From positions 1 through 64,000 of the forward strand of contig NZ_JAKRRY010000005.1 of assembly GCF_026191675.1 (NCBI RefSeq): a stretch of DNA of 64,000 nucleotides. Reading direction: 5' to 3'. The position numbers and the translations under genes are program-made. This stretch comes from Vibrio qingdaonensis. GTDB lineage: Bacteria > Pseudomonadota > Gammaproteobacteria > Enterobacterales > Vibrionaceae. This document shows, piece by piece, positions 18,710-27,386 of this stretch (positions are counted from its first letter, which is position 1; each line of letters starts with the position of its first letter). Below the pieces are notes generated by a model. That model searched no databases. It was not told where the DNA came from and worked only from the letters and a program-made list of their open reading frames with translations.

Positions 18710-18826
18710 TCAAAGTCCAAGTAATCGGCTATACCAATTCACTTCACCGTAAGAAATTAAGTCAAAGATAGATAAGAAAACCGCTGTAATCAGGGCGAGT
18801 TTAATCAATTTATAAACAATAAACAT
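18710..18826 (-). CDS. 38-residue single-pass membrane peptide (novel small gene)
   Basis: A minus-strand ATG at 18826 is preceded by TTGGAG with 5-nt spacing and opens 38 codons to TGA at 18710. The peptide has a basic start (YKLIKL), a hydrophobic helix of about 18 residues (LALITAVFLSIFDLI) and a polar tail (SYGEVNWYSRLLGL). This is the pattern of genuine small membrane proteins, and it explains part of an otherwise empty 390-bp gap. I do not recognise a family. Confidence 0.65.
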   Translation of the reverse strand: MFIVYKLIKLALITAVFLSIFDLISYGEVNWYSRLLGL

Positions 18827-19027
18827 GGTTGCTCCAATAATGTTTTAGGCAGTCTAACTGTGGCCATTTTAACGCGCAAGTCTTTTAACCAACGGCACGG
18901 CACGAGACAAAACGTTTGCTTACTGCAGAACACCTGTTTCAAATGAGTAAAGGGGTTATACGCAATATCATGCTGCTTACGGCTAGCATCTGAAAAGTTT
19001 TGATTGGGTATTTAGAGAGAGATAAAA

Positions 19028-19101
19028 TGGAGGCGCCTCCCGGAGTCGAACCGAGGTCCACGGATTTGCAATCCGCTGCATAGCCACTCTGCCAAGGCGC
19101 C
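19028..19101 (-). tRNA. tRNA-Cys(GCA), copy 1 (promoter-distal)
   Basis: The minus-strand 74-nt sequence folds as a tRNA with acceptor GGCGCCT, anticodon loop TTGCAAA (GCA), T loop GGTTCGACTCC and encoded CCA. It is identical to the two other copies in the array. Confidence 0.97.
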
Positions 19102-19182
19102 ATATTGTATTGCTGAACTGAGTACTGCCTATGGTAGCAATACTTAGTAAATAGTACTTGGAGAAATACTACCTATTATAGA

Positions 19183-19271
19183 TGGTGCCCCGGGCCGGAC
19201 TTGAACCGGCACAACGCGAACGTCGAGGGATTTTAAATCCCTTGTGTCTACCAATTCCACCACCAGGGCAC
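19183..19271 (-). tRNA. tRNA-Leu(UAA), copy 1
   Basis: The minus-strand 89-nt class II tRNA has acceptor GTGCCCT, anticodon loop TTTAAAA (TAA), a long variable arm, T loop GGTTCAAGTCC and encoded CCA. Confidence 0.97.
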
Positions 19272-19362
19272 GCAATACTTTGCGATGCGCCAACCAGGAA
19301 CTCTTCATAAGAGTGGTTAAACACCATCTGTGTCTTATCGCTTACGCCATAAGATTTTAATT

Positions 19363-19438
19363 TGGAGCGATACATCGGGTTCGAACCGATGACCTCAACC
19401 TTGGCAAGGTTGCGCTCTACCAACTGAGCTAGTATCGC
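19363..19438 (-). tRNA. tRNA-Gly(GCC), copy 1
   Basis: The minus-strand 76-nt tRNA has acceptor GCGATAC paired with GTATCGC, anticodon loop TTGCCAA (GCC), T loop GGTTCGAACCC and encoded CCA. Confidence 0.97.
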
Positions 19439-19467
19439 AATGTATTCTTCTTTCCAAAGAAAGAGAA

Positions 19468-19541
19468 TGGAGGCGCCTCCCGGAGTCGAACCGAGGTCCA
19501 CGGATTTGCAATCCGCTGCATAGCCACTCTGCCAAGGCGCC
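19468..19541 (-). tRNA. tRNA-Cys(GCA), copy 2
   Basis: Identical to the tRNA-Cys copy at 19028. It is the last gene of the upstream duplicated block and is separated from tRNA-Gly copy 1 by a 29-bp spacer. Confidence 0.97.
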
Positions 19542-19607
19542 GTTTTGCTACTATCCCTCAGGTATCACTTATGATGGCAATACGATTTAAGATAGCTTGT
19601 TAATTGA

Positions 19608-19696
19608 TGGTGCCCCGGGCCGGACTTGAACCGGCACAACGCGAACGTCGAGGGATTTTAAATCCCTTGTGTCTACCAATTCCACCACCAGGGCAC
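19608..19696 (-). tRNA. tRNA-Leu(UAA), copy 2
   Basis: Same sequence as the tRNA-Leu at 19183, offset by 425 bp. Confidence 0.97.
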
Positions 19697-19788
19697 GCAA
19701 TACTTTGCGATGCGCCAACCAGGAACTCTTCAATAAGAGTGGTTAAACACCATCTGTGTCTTATCGCTTACGCCATAAGATTTTAATT

Positions 19789-19864
19789 TGGAGCGATACA
19801 TCGGGTTCGAACCGATGACCTCAACCTTGGCAAGGTTGCGCTCTACCAACTGAGCTAGTATCGC
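19789..19864 (-). tRNA. tRNA-Gly(GCC), copy 2
   Basis: Same sequence as the tRNA-Gly at 19363, offset by 426 bp. Confidence 0.97.
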
Positions 19865-19893
19865 AATGTATTCTTCTTTCCAAAGAAAGAGAA

Positions 19894-19967
19894 TGGAGGC
19901 GCCTCCCGGAGTCGAACCGAGGTCCACGGATTTGCAATCCGCTGCATAGCCACTCTGCCAAGGCGCC
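19894..19967 (-). tRNA. tRNA-Cys(GCA), copy 3 (promoter-proximal)
   Basis: Identical to the other two tRNA-Cys genes. It is the first tRNA after the promoter, about 47 bp downstream of the -10 element. Confidence 0.97.
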
Positions 19968-20014
19968 TTTACTTTCAACACGTTATCGAGACACTGTCTC
20001 CGTGTGAGACGCAT

Positions 20015-20042
20015 ACTTTACGGATTGAGGGGGATTAGTCAA
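20015..20042 (-). promoter_or_regulatory. Promoter of the seven-tRNA operon
   Basis: On the minus strand TTGACT (20037-20042) and TAAAGT (20015-20020) are 16 bp apart, followed by a GC-rich discriminator (GCGTCTC), as is common for stringently controlled stable-RNA promoters. Confidence 0.7.
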
Positions 20043-20179
20043 ACAAAAACAGGAAAAAAACATCTGTATGCTTGGTAAATGTTCAATGCGCTTAGCTAAG
20101 CGCCAATATGGATAATATTCACTCGAAGAAACTCACCTAAACTCACTCGATGAGCCGTTCTATTTAGATAGAAATTCCG

Positions 20180-21625
20180 TCACCACTTTTTCATGAGACG
20201 ACCCACAAGATTAGGGTGATAAGACCAACAGTGATCAAACATATTCATCAGAGACGGATTGCCGTACTTGGATAAATTAATCGCATGGAAACGATTTTTG
20301 TTGTTTTTAAGCTCGTTAATTTTACCCACTAGCTCTTGTGACTGCTCTGGCGCGATAAAATCAGAGATGACGACCAAGTCTGCATTTTTGTAGGTATCCG
20401 ATAACATCAGATCGATTGACTGCGTTAACACTGGCTCTAAGTCCGTTCCGCCATGAAAGGAATAACTTAAGAAATCTGCAGCTTCACGCAGCCCATCTTG
20501 TTTAGTTAGCTCGTACGTGATGTGTTGGGTTGAAAACAAAATAACGTAACACTCTCTGGACTCGGCTAAAGCGATTTGCATCAATGCATAAGCCATTGCC
20601 TTTGCACACTGCTCTGGGAAGCCGCTCATTGAGCCTGATGCGTCTACACAAACAATAAACGGGCCTTTATCTACCTCAATTTGGCTGTTGTCTGGTTGCG
20701 TAGTGCGAACCTTTTTTAACGTCCTTGTTTTACCCTGAGTCTTATAATTCATCAACCGTTTGTCAGCCAAATGTTTATAAAAGACCACTTCAAGTTCTGG
20801 GTAGGCAAGAAACATAGTTTCATTGGGCAGTAATTTATTCAGGTCATCGGACTCATGAATGCCCACAATGTCGTCCGTCGCTTCATCACTTAACTCTTCA
20901 ACCATTTCTGGCGCTTCCGTTGGCGACTTATTTAGGTCAGGGTCATCTTGGTCATTTGCCATCCGACCAAGCTGTTCAGCAATGTCTTGCAAGCCCTTAT
21001 TCTTTTTCAAAAACTCAGCATGGTTGTACATGACCTTAAGGTCAGTTTTAGTTAGCTTGGCCGCGGCCATATCCCACAAGCGACCAACAGCGGTCTCGTC
21101 CCCCTGCTCCGCAACGGTATCCATATTCTTCATGGTTTCCATACGCTGATAGAGATCAGTCAAAAACTTCTCTTTACTCGCTTCTAGCTCAGACAATTCT
21201 GCTTGTTTAATGGCATCTGCGAGGCTCTTGTACCAAAGGTCACAAAAATAGCGCGGAAACATCGGATTATGGTGTTGATTATTTTTATCAAGTAAACGTC
21301 GCGCTTGAAGATAAAACGCTGAGTGCCACTCGAGTTTTTTGACAACGTCATTAATTTGGGTGAAAAACGTAGCCTCGTCCCAATGAATCACTTCTTGGTA
21401 CAAAGCGAGTTCATGTTGAAAGCGCTCCGTTTCACAAACTCTGGTCATTCGCTTTTTTACGGAGCCTCGCCATTTCAACAAGTGCCCTTTTACAGAACGT
21501 CTTACACCGCGATTTTCTGTCAACGCGGCAACTTGGGAGCGAGCCATTAAATCATTAACGGCGCTGTCAACGATGCCAGAGTCAGCAATCATTAACGCTA
21601 AATTTAATCCATCTGCTCCTAACAT
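20180..21625 (-). CDS. viaA: ViaA-family VWA protein, paralogue 1 (downstream of RavA)
   Basis: This 481-residue cytoplasmic protein has a helical N-terminal region (about 1-320) and a C-terminal von Willebrand A domain with the metal-binding motif DASGSMSG starting at Asp328, followed by GGTDLEPVL and ISDFIAPEQ. It matches E. coli ViaA (483 aa), the partner of the RavA ATPase, throughout. The start at ATG 21625 has GGGAG 5 nt upstream and aligns with both E. coli ViaA (MLTLDTLN) and the second paralogue (MLGADSLN). It follows ravA by 33 bp, so the two are one operon. RavA-ViaA acts in respiration and membrane-lipid or metal stress in E. coli. Confidence 0.92.
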   Translation of the reverse strand: MLGADGLNLALMIADSGIVDSAVNDLMARSQVAALTENRGVRRSVKGHLLKWRGSVKKRMTRVCETERFQHELALYQEVIHWDEATFFTQINDVVKKLEWHSAFYLQARRLLDKNNQHHNPMFPRYFCDLWYKSLADAIKQAELSELEASKEKFLTDLYQRMETMKNMDTVAEQGDETAVGRLWDMAAAKLTKTDLKVMYNHAEFLKKNKGLQDIAEQLGRMANDQDDPDLNKSPTEAPEMVEELSDEATDDIVGIHESDDLNKLLPNETMFLAYPELEVVFYKHLADKRLMNYKTQGKTRTLKKVRTTQPDNSQIEVDKGPFIVCVDASGSMSGFPEQCAKAMAYALMQIALAESRECYVILFSTQHITYELTKQDGLREAADFLSYSFHGGTDLEPVLTQSIDLMLSDTYKNADLVVISDFIAPEQSQELVGKINELKNNKNRFHAINLSKYGNPSLMNMFDHCWSYHPNLVGRLMKKW

Positions 21626-21658
21626 GCCCACTCCCTGTTCTAGTATGTGGTGACCGAT

Positions 21659-23320
21659 TTACTCAAAAAATGATCGTAACCCTTTCACTCTCTGTATGAC
21701 TTTTTCACTTTCTGAACTGGTACTCTCTAGCGTTTTTGTCACCGTTTGAAGACTTACTTCCATTTCCGTTGGGATCATAGGATCAATGAAATTATGCGGC
21801 AACGCACCATGGAACTTAGAACGGACTGAGCGCAAATGATGCTCCGCATGATGAAGTTGCGCTAAAACTTGCTGAGCTTGCGTTTCCCACTCTAGATGTA
21901 AGTCCTCATCAATACCCGACTTCGTCACCAACGTTGTTAACACAGAGCGATTGGCAATATCCTTTATCACCAAATTATTAGCGGCATCCAAATCGATTTT
22001 TAAGCGACATAAATGAGTATTCTGGTTCACATAACCATACACATCCCCGCCACCTTCCTTAATCGTCCGGTTTAGTTCATCACGAGGGATGTACACCCAG
22101 CGACTGTCGCCTTTTTCACTTTCAGATACCGACAAGTTACTGCGAAGCAATACCAATTTGACCAAATCTGTTGCCGGCCCCACTTTGTAGGATTTGGCTA
22201 TGCTAGTGTCATATTGGTACACATCTTTTCTTAGTAAACCTGTTGTGCTCTCCATTGAAAGTGGCATCGCATATTCAGCTTCAATCTCTTCTTGCAGTTC
22301 GGCTAGCTTCTCTTTACCGTCTTCAATTTGTTGAAACACTTCTTGCTGATCAAACGCGTAATTTAAGGCAAAGTCTTGCACCACATTGTTTACAATTTCT
22401 CGTGACTCAGGGCTATTCCACAAACAGTCTTGTAGCAGCAATAGATCTAGCGGGTTAACGCTGTCTCGACCATTAAAAAACGCGCTCGCTTTTAACAGTT
22501 TAACGGCCTTCTTCCATCGTCTATCCGACACATACAGATCCGACTCAGATAAGCGCGATTTATTTTCATCTGATGCCGTTTCTAGCAACTGCTTTAGCTG
22601 ATATAGCTTCTCAAAAACATCATCACTGAGTTCTACCGTTTCAAGATCTTGCTGCCACTGGTGGTATTCTTCATCCGTAATGGCCAGCCCATCCGGAATC
22701 TTAGCCTCTTGCGGCGTTCCCACAGTTAACATTGATTTGAAGTTTTGCTTGTTTTGTATGCGGTTGACAAAGATGCGTACCAACATGCGGTCATATAAGG
22801 CATCCAAACCGCTGTCTTCATCTGGCAATTCATTCGATGCCGAAACCAACAGGCGCATAGGTACGCGTTCAATATCACTGCCATTTTTGAATGTTTTTTC
22901 ATTAACGACCGTAAGCAGTGTATTAAGAATCGCAGGCCCCGCTTTCCAAATTTCATCTAAAAATACGACTTGGGCCGTTGGTAAATAGCCTTTAGTCAGA
23001 CGCAAATAGCGACCGTTATCCTTAAGCTCTTGAATACTTAATGGACCAAATACTTCTTCTGGCGTCGAAAAGCGCGTCATTAGATATTCAAAATAACTGC
23101 TGTTATCGAATGCTTGAATAAGACGTTTAGCAATCAGACTTTTTGCGATACCTGGAGGCCCAAGTAAGAAAACACTCTCCCCAGCTAAAGCGGCAAGCAG
23201 ACACAATTTAATGGTTTCTTCTCGCTCGTAAACGCCGTCAGACAACGCTGCAGCTAGCTTGGTAATTCTCTCTGACCTTAACGCTCTGTCAGCATGGGAA
23301 ACGATAGTGGGTTTGATCAT
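21659..23320 (-). CDS. ravA: MoxR-family AAA+ ATPase RavA
   Basis: The 553-residue protein has an AAA+ module with Walker A GPPGIAKS (54-61), Walker B VVFLDE (118-123) and sensor 1 ASNELPDEDS, then the RavA-specific C-terminal regions including the YVSDRRWKKAVKLLKASAFFNGR segment. It matches E. coli RavA (498 aa), with about 50 extra residues in the C-terminal half. The ATG at 23320 is chosen over an upstream GTG because AGAGGT lies 7 nt before it. It is flanked by two viaA paralogues on the same strand, which is unusual. RavA forms hexamers that act with ViaA in a chaperone-like role. Confidence 0.94.
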   Translation of the reverse strand: MIKPTIVSHADRALRSERITKLAAALSDGVYEREETIKLCLLAALAGESVFLLGPPGIAKSLIAKRLIQAFDNSSYFEYLMTRFSTPEEVFGPLSIQELKDNGRYLRLTKGYLPTAQVVFLDEIWKAGPAILNTLLTVVNEKTFKNGSDIERVPMRLLVSASNELPDEDSGLDALYDRMLVRIFVNRIQNKQNFKSMLTVGTPQEAKIPDGLAITDEEYHQWQQDLETVELSDDVFEKLYQLKQLLETASDENKSRLSESDLYVSDRRWKKAVKLLKASAFFNGRDSVNPLDLLLLQDCLWNSPESREIVNNVVQDFALNYAFDQQEVFQQIEDGKEKLAELQEEIEAEYAMPLSMESTTGLLRKDVYQYDTSIAKSYKVGPATDLVKLVLLRSNLSVSESEKGDSRWVYIPRDELNRTIKEGGGDVYGYVNQNTHLCRLKIDLDAANNLVIKDIANRSVLTTLVTKSGIDEDLHLEWETQAQQVLAQLHHAEHHLRSVRSKFHGALPHNFIDPMIPTEMEVSLQTVTKTLESTSSESEKVIQRVKGLRSFFE

Positions 23321-23359
23321 GCCTATACCTCTGAGCACAAATTAGAATGCATAAGTAAA

Positions 23360-23388
23360 TTTATACATTTGTTGACATTATGTTACAA
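23360..23388 (-). promoter_or_regulatory. Candidate promoter of ravA-viaA1
   Basis: On the minus strand TTGTAA (23383-23388) and TATAAA (23360-23365) are separated by 17 bp, about 40 bp before the ravA start. This suggests ravA-viaA1 can be expressed separately from viaA2. Confidence 0.5.
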
Positions 23389-23453
23389 GATTTTTCATTC
23401 ACGTCTAATGTTACACATCACATTAGGCGTAAACCTATCCGATTGATTTAACG

Positions 23454-23507
23454 ATACTTTAGGGGCTACTGCACGGCTATAGCGGTTCAACTCTTAGCCT
23501 AAAGTAT
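23454..23507. repeat. Inverted repeat between viaA2 and ravA
   Basis: ATACTTTAGG at 23454-23463 is the exact reverse complement of CCTAAAGTAT at 23498-23507, extended by CTA/TAG with a 2-nt bulge. The loop is about 26 nt. No T run follows in either direction, so it is not a standard terminator. Confidence 0.6.
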
Positions 23508-23513
23508 GAGAGG

Positions 23514-25007
23514 TCACCCTGTGGTACTTGCGAACCTTGGCGTTTCTCGATGAAGCTTCAATGAAGTGTTCTTAATAAACTGCCCCACTAAGCTTGGGTG
23601 ATAGCGCCACTGATTATCAAATAAATCCAGTACATCGGGGTTGCCATATTTCGATAGGCATAAAGAGTGAAAGCGATTGTATTTACCTTTAAGAGACAAG
23701 ACCTTTGTTATTGTTTCACTGTCTTGTTTTGGGGTAATAAAATCCGAAATAACGAGAAGATCTGCATTTTTGTATTGATCCCCCTGCATCACGTCAACGG
23801 CATAGCGCAATACTTTACTTAAATCAGTCCCACCTTTAAAACGATAAGAAAGAAAATCAGATGCCTCTTTCAAGCCATTTACTGCGGTTAAGTCATAGGT
23901 AATAAAGGTCGATGAAAATAGAATTACATGGCATTCGCGCTTTTGTTCAGAGGCCATTTTCATTAATGAGTATGCCATCGCTTTGGCTGACTTTTCAGGA
24001 GCGCCATGCATCGAGCCGGAAGCGTCAACCGCGATAACCATAGGCCCTTGCTCTTTATCGGCATGGCCATTAACCTGCGTGGGTGTTTGCCATTGTCTTA
24101 TGGTTCGCTGCTTGCCTTGCGCTTTATATGTCAGAAGACGTTTTTCGACAAGATGTTGATAGAATACCGTTTCCAATGCAGGGTCCGCCAAATACATGGC
24201 TTCATTAGGTAGCATTTTGTTAATGTCATTACTTTCATGTATACCGACAATGTCATCGGTTGCGAAATCACATTTCTCCTCAACAACAATATTATCAACG
24301 TATTCGGCTTTATTGAGCTCAGGCGCATCAACGTCTTGTGCCATCCGCCCAAGCTGATCAGCAATTTTTTTCAACTCGGCATTTTTTTCAAGGTACTCGG
24401 CGGCTCGCTCAATGTGTTTCCAATCCTGTTTCGTTAATTCTGAGCCCGCTAAATCCCATAAACGACCCAATGTGTGGCCACTGCCTTCTTTATGGAGATT
24501 CTCCATATCCTTTATTGTTTCTATTTTCTGATACAGCTGTTTAAGATACTTCGATTTTTGCTCGTCAAGTGTTTCACGCTGTTTATGCTCAACCGCCGAA
24601 ACCAGGCTTTCGTACCAGTATTTACAAAACTGACGAGCAAATAGAGACTCAGGTAATGAATGGGGATTTGATGATAGTCGCTGCGCGTTTTCATAAAATG
24701 GCGACTGCTGAGGAATTTGTGAAACCACGTGGGTTAGTTCTTCATGAAACTCTCGTTCGGACAAATACACGACATGTTGATAGAGCGTCAGCTCAGCTTG
24801 TAATTCATCCGTTCCATTGTCTTTAATGAGTTTACGCTTGACGCTCTTTGTCCACTTGGCCATTGAAGCAGTGAAGCTCTGTTTAACCCCTTCATCACTC
24901 CCCATTGCGAGCAGGTCGGTTTGTTGAACAATATCCTGTACCGCAGAATCAATGATTCCGGATTCAGCGACCATCATCGCTAAATTGAGACTATCTGCTC
25001 CAAGCAT
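23514..25007 (-). CDS. ViaA-family VWA protein, paralogue 2 (upstream of RavA)
   Basis: The 497-residue protein is a clear paralogue of the downstream viaA product: same start (MLGADSLNLAMMVAESGIIDS), same Asp328 in the metal-binding motif DASGSMHG, same GGTDLSKVL and ISDFITPKQ. Sequence has drifted widely, so the duplication is old. It extends about 15 residues past the usual end of ViaA. AGGTG precedes the ATG. It lies 193 bp upstream of ravA on the same strand, with a hairpin and a promoter between. It may give RavA an alternative partner; this is inference. Confidence 0.88.
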   Translation of the reverse strand: MLGADSLNLAMMVAESGIIDSAVQDIVQQTDLLAMGSDEGVKQSFTASMAKWTKSVKRKLIKDNGTDELQAELTLYQHVVYLSEREFHEELTHVVSQIPQQSPFYENAQRLSSNPHSLPESLFARQFCKYWYESLVSAVEHKQRETLDEQKSKYLKQLYQKIETIKDMENLHKEGSGHTLGRLWDLAGSELTKQDWKHIERAAEYLEKNAELKKIADQLGRMAQDVDAPELNKAEYVDNIVVEEKCDFATDDIVGIHESNDINKMLPNEAMYLADPALETVFYQHLVEKRLLTYKAQGKQRTIRQWQTPTQVNGHADKEQGPMVIAVDASGSMHGAPEKSAKAMAYSLMKMASEQKRECHVILFSSTFITYDLTAVNGLKEASDFLSYRFKGGTDLSKVLRYAVDVMQGDQYKNADLLVISDFITPKQDSETITKVLSLKGKYNRFHSLCLSKYGNPDVLDLFDNQWRYHPSLVGQFIKNTSLKLHRETPRFASTTG

Positions 25008-25266
25008 GCAACACCTATTAAAACGTCATAAAATCACAGACTTCCTGATATACAGAGTTTTTTAACAACGAGACAGACAGGTAACCCTAGTTTCCATTTT
25101 CGATCTGATAATGACACAACGTTGACCTTTCCACCCATCGACTTTCTTGCCGTGTTGTGCTCATATTACATTTACGCTTACTACTGCTCTAAATACAACA
25201 TGACAAGTCTGCTCACTCGCACTAACAAAGCAGATAACCGATAACGTTGTAAAACACAGAGCTTCA

Positions 25267-25797
25267 ATGGATGAACTTATGGCAAACCGCATTATTCACC
25301 AATGGAAGTCTATTTCCTTGGTCGAAGAAGACATCACGCTGCCTAACTCGAAGACCGTGACCCACACCACGATTAAGCATCCGGGTGCTGCGATTATTCT
25401 CCCCCTCACCGAAAACGGTGACATAGTGCTGATCAACCAATATCGACCTTCTTTAAAAAAATGGTTACTCGAAATCCCCGCAGGGACGATTGAAACAGGC
25501 GAAGATGCAATAACCTGTGCACATCGCGAACTCATTGAAGAAACCGGATTACAAGCAAGTGAGATGCACACTCTTGGGCAAGTCACGCCACTCGCCGGAT
25601 TTTGCGATGAAATACAACACCTGTTCATCGCCAAACGGCTTACCCCAAATCATTCTCATACTTGCGATGATGATGAGATTATCGAAGTGGTGACAATGTC
25701 ACTTAAACAACTGCAACAGAAGATAATTGATGGTTGCATCACTGACGCCAAAACGATAGCGTGTTTAAGTAAAGCCACGCTATGTGGATATATTTAG
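25267..25797 (+). CDS. Nudix hydrolase, ADP-ribose pyrophosphatase-like
   Basis: The 176-residue cytoplasmic enzyme carries a complete Nudix box, GTIETGEDAITCAHRELIEE then TGL, with the metal-binding REXXEE. The preceding EIPAG and the upstream hydrophobic strand are typical of ADP-ribose pyrophosphatases (NudF-like), which split ADP-ribose or ADP-sugars; the exact substrate is not decided by sequence. It ends 10 bp before ltaE, whose ribosome-binding site overlaps its stop codon, so the genes are one operon. Confidence 0.85.
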   Translation: MDELMANRIIHQWKSISLVEEDITLPNSKTVTHTTIKHPGAAIILPLTENGDIVLINQYRPSLKKWLLEIPAGTIETGEDAITCAHRELIEETGLQASEMHTLGQVTPLAGFCDEIQHLFIAKRLTPNHSHTCDDDEIIEVVTMSLKQLQQKIIDGCITDAKTIACLSKATLCGYI

Positions 25798-25807
25798 GAG
25801 AGTTTCA

Positions 25808-26812
25808 ATGGATTTTCGTTCAGATACCGTTACACAACCCACGCAAGCGATGCGTGACGCGATGGCAAATGCCCCTGTAGGTGATGACGTCTACGGAGAT
25901 GATCCGACAGTCAATGCCCTAGAATTGTGGGCTGCAGAGCGTCATGGGTTTGAAGCGGCTTTGTTTACCACCTCTGGCACACAAGCGAACTTACTTGGAT
26001 TAATGGCACACTGCCAACGTGGTGACGAATACCTGTGTGGTCAGCAAGCTCATAACTACAAATACGAAGCTGGCGGTGCAGCTGTGCTTGGATCAATTCA
26101 GCCACAGCCGATTGAAAACAATCCTGATGGGACGTTGGATTTCCAAAAACTAAAAGCCGCGATAAAACCGGACGATAGTCACTTTGCGCGAACCACCCTA
26201 TTAAGCTTAGAAAACACCATTAACGGTAAAGTTCTACCCATGTCTTACTTGGCGCAAGCAAGGCAATTCGTTGATGAACACGGCTTAAAACTGCACCTTG
26301 ACGGCGCTCGCGTTTACAACGCAGCAGCGGCGCTTGATATCGATGTCAAAGAGATTGCCAAACACTTTGATTCAATGACCATTTGTCTTTCCAAAGGACT
26401 CGCAGCCCCAATTGGTTCACTGTTACTCGGTGATCGTGCTTTCATTGAGAGAGCCAGACGACTGCGCAAAATGGTAGGTGGTGGCATGCGCCAAGCCGGT
26501 ATACTTGCAGCGGCAGGAAAGCTTGCGCTTACAGAACAAGTTGGCCAATTAAAAATTGATCACGCTAACGCAAAAAAATTGGCGAATGAATTGAATGCAC
26601 TTGATGGTTTTAGTGTCAACGCAGACTTCGTAGAAACGAATATTGTCTTTGCCAAGCTTGATGAGTCGGTTGATATTGATGCCATCGCTCAACAACTAGC
26701 AAAAGATGGCATAACCATCACCCCCGGCAACCCTATTCGCTTTGTCACACATAAAGATGTTTCGTCTGAAGAGATTGATGTATTTATCCAAGCACTGAAG
26801 AAGACGTTGTAA
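25808..26812 (+). CDS. ltaE: Low-specificity L-threonine aldolase
   Basis: The 334-residue PLP enzyme cleaves L-threonine and L-allo-threonine to glycine and acetaldehyde. It matches E. coli LtaE along its length: DFRSDTVTQPT at the start, APVGDDVYGDDPTVN, HLDGARV with the PLP-ring Asp, and ICLSKGL with the Schiff-base lysine. The start ATG 25808 has TAGGAG upstream; an earlier in-frame start overlapping the Nudix gene is not needed. It is the second gene of a Nudix-ltaE operon. Confidence 0.95.
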   Translation: MDFRSDTVTQPTQAMRDAMANAPVGDDVYGDDPTVNALELWAAERHGFEAALFTTSGTQANLLGLMAHCQRGDEYLCGQQAHNYKYEAGGAAVLGSIQPQPIENNPDGTLDFQKLKAAIKPDDSHFARTTLLSLENTINGKVLPMSYLAQARQFVDEHGLKLHLDGARVYNAAAALDIDVKEIAKHFDSMTICLSKGLAAPIGSLLLGDRAFIERARRLRKMVGGGMRQAGILAAAGKLALTEQVGQLKIDHANAKKLANELNALDGFSVNADFVETNIVFAKLDESVDIDAIAQQLAKDGITITPGNPIRFVTHKDVSSEEIDVFIQALKKTL

Positions 26813-26862
26813 CTCACCCAGTAATATTTCGCTTTACGACAAATCTTTTGTTGCGGAGTAAC

Positions 26863-26896
26863 AAAACGGTATCCCTATCAAGGTTACCGTTTTATC
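26863..26896 (+). terminator. Intrinsic terminator after ltaE
   Basis: AAAACGGTA and TACCGTTTT form a 9-bp stem around a 13-nt loop, ending in TTTTATC. Confidence 0.7.
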
Positions 26897-27029
26897 ACCA
26901 ACCTAGCGTGCCTTTCTGAATCACTTCGTGTTTATTGATTGAGTCTAACAAACCATCAAAAACCCCTTGATCCTCCCCTAAGGGAAAGGTTTACACTACA
27001 CGTCTTGTTCATCGTTCTATCGGATACTT

Positions 27030-27350
27030 ATGCTTCGTCTTTTTGCTATTGTTTTTTCGACGTATTTAGTGAGTTTTACTGTCACGGCGAGTGGGTTTGG
27101 TGATGCCAATTTAGGTGAGCAAAAATCCCCGAGCTGTGTGTTTTGCCATAATCCAAATGGCACGCCGACACAAGCTCACTACCCCAACCTAAATGGGCAA
27201 GATCCATTGTATTTATTTAATGCGATGAAGGCGTATAAATTGGGTGAGAGAAGCGGAGCCTTGTCTGACATGATGAAGGTGCAATTACAAAACCTAAACG
27301 AAGACGACCTAAGAGATGTGGCCGCCTTCTATGCTACTCGTGCAAACTAG
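27030..27350 (+). CDS. Periplasmic monohaem cytochrome c
   Basis: The 106-residue protein has a signal peptide of about 20 residues and one haem-binding CVFCH motif (Cys36, Cys39, His40), with Met81 or Met82 as likely sixth ligand. The pattern YPNLNGQDPLYLFNAMKAYK matches small class I cytochromes of the c4/c553 type, so it is an electron carrier of the periplasm. The partner oxidase or reductase is not in the window. It stands alone, convergent with the DEAD-box helicase gene. Confidence 0.88.
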   Translation: MLRLFAIVFSTYLVSFTVTASGFGDANLGEQKSPSCVFCHNPNGTPTQAHYPNLNGQDPLYLFNAMKAYKLGERSGALSDMMKVQLQNLNEDDLRDVAAFYATRAN

Positions 27351-27386
27351 AATAAACGATAAAGTACAATTAACGATAAAGTATAA

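Larger units (their letters stand above)
19183..19541. repeat. Tandem duplication unit A (Leu-Gly-Cys tRNA block)
   Basis: This 359-bp block repeats almost exactly at 19608-19967, including the 91/92-bp Leu-Gly spacer (one T indel) and the 29-bp Gly-Cys spacer. The non-coding spacers being near-identical shows a recent duplication or continuing gene conversion. Confidence 0.9.
19608..19967. repeat. Tandem duplication unit B (Leu-Gly-Cys tRNA block)
   Basis: Second copy of the block at 19183-19541, 360 bp. The stretches joining the units differ: 81 bp between Cys1 and Leu1, 66 bp between Cys2 and Leu2. Confidence 0.9.

Noticed and set aside
19169..19501. A 110-codon minus-strand ORF across the tRNA block
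   Set aside because: It runs through tRNA-Leu, tRNA-Gly and tRNA-Cys sequence. Peptides of this kind (AQLVERNLAKVEVIGSNP) are well-known artefacts of translating tRNAs. The copies at 19604-19786 and 19730-20014 are rejected for the same reason.
23321..23338. GTG start giving RavA six extra residues
   Set aside because: The ATG at 23320 has AGAGGT at proper spacing; the GTG has none.
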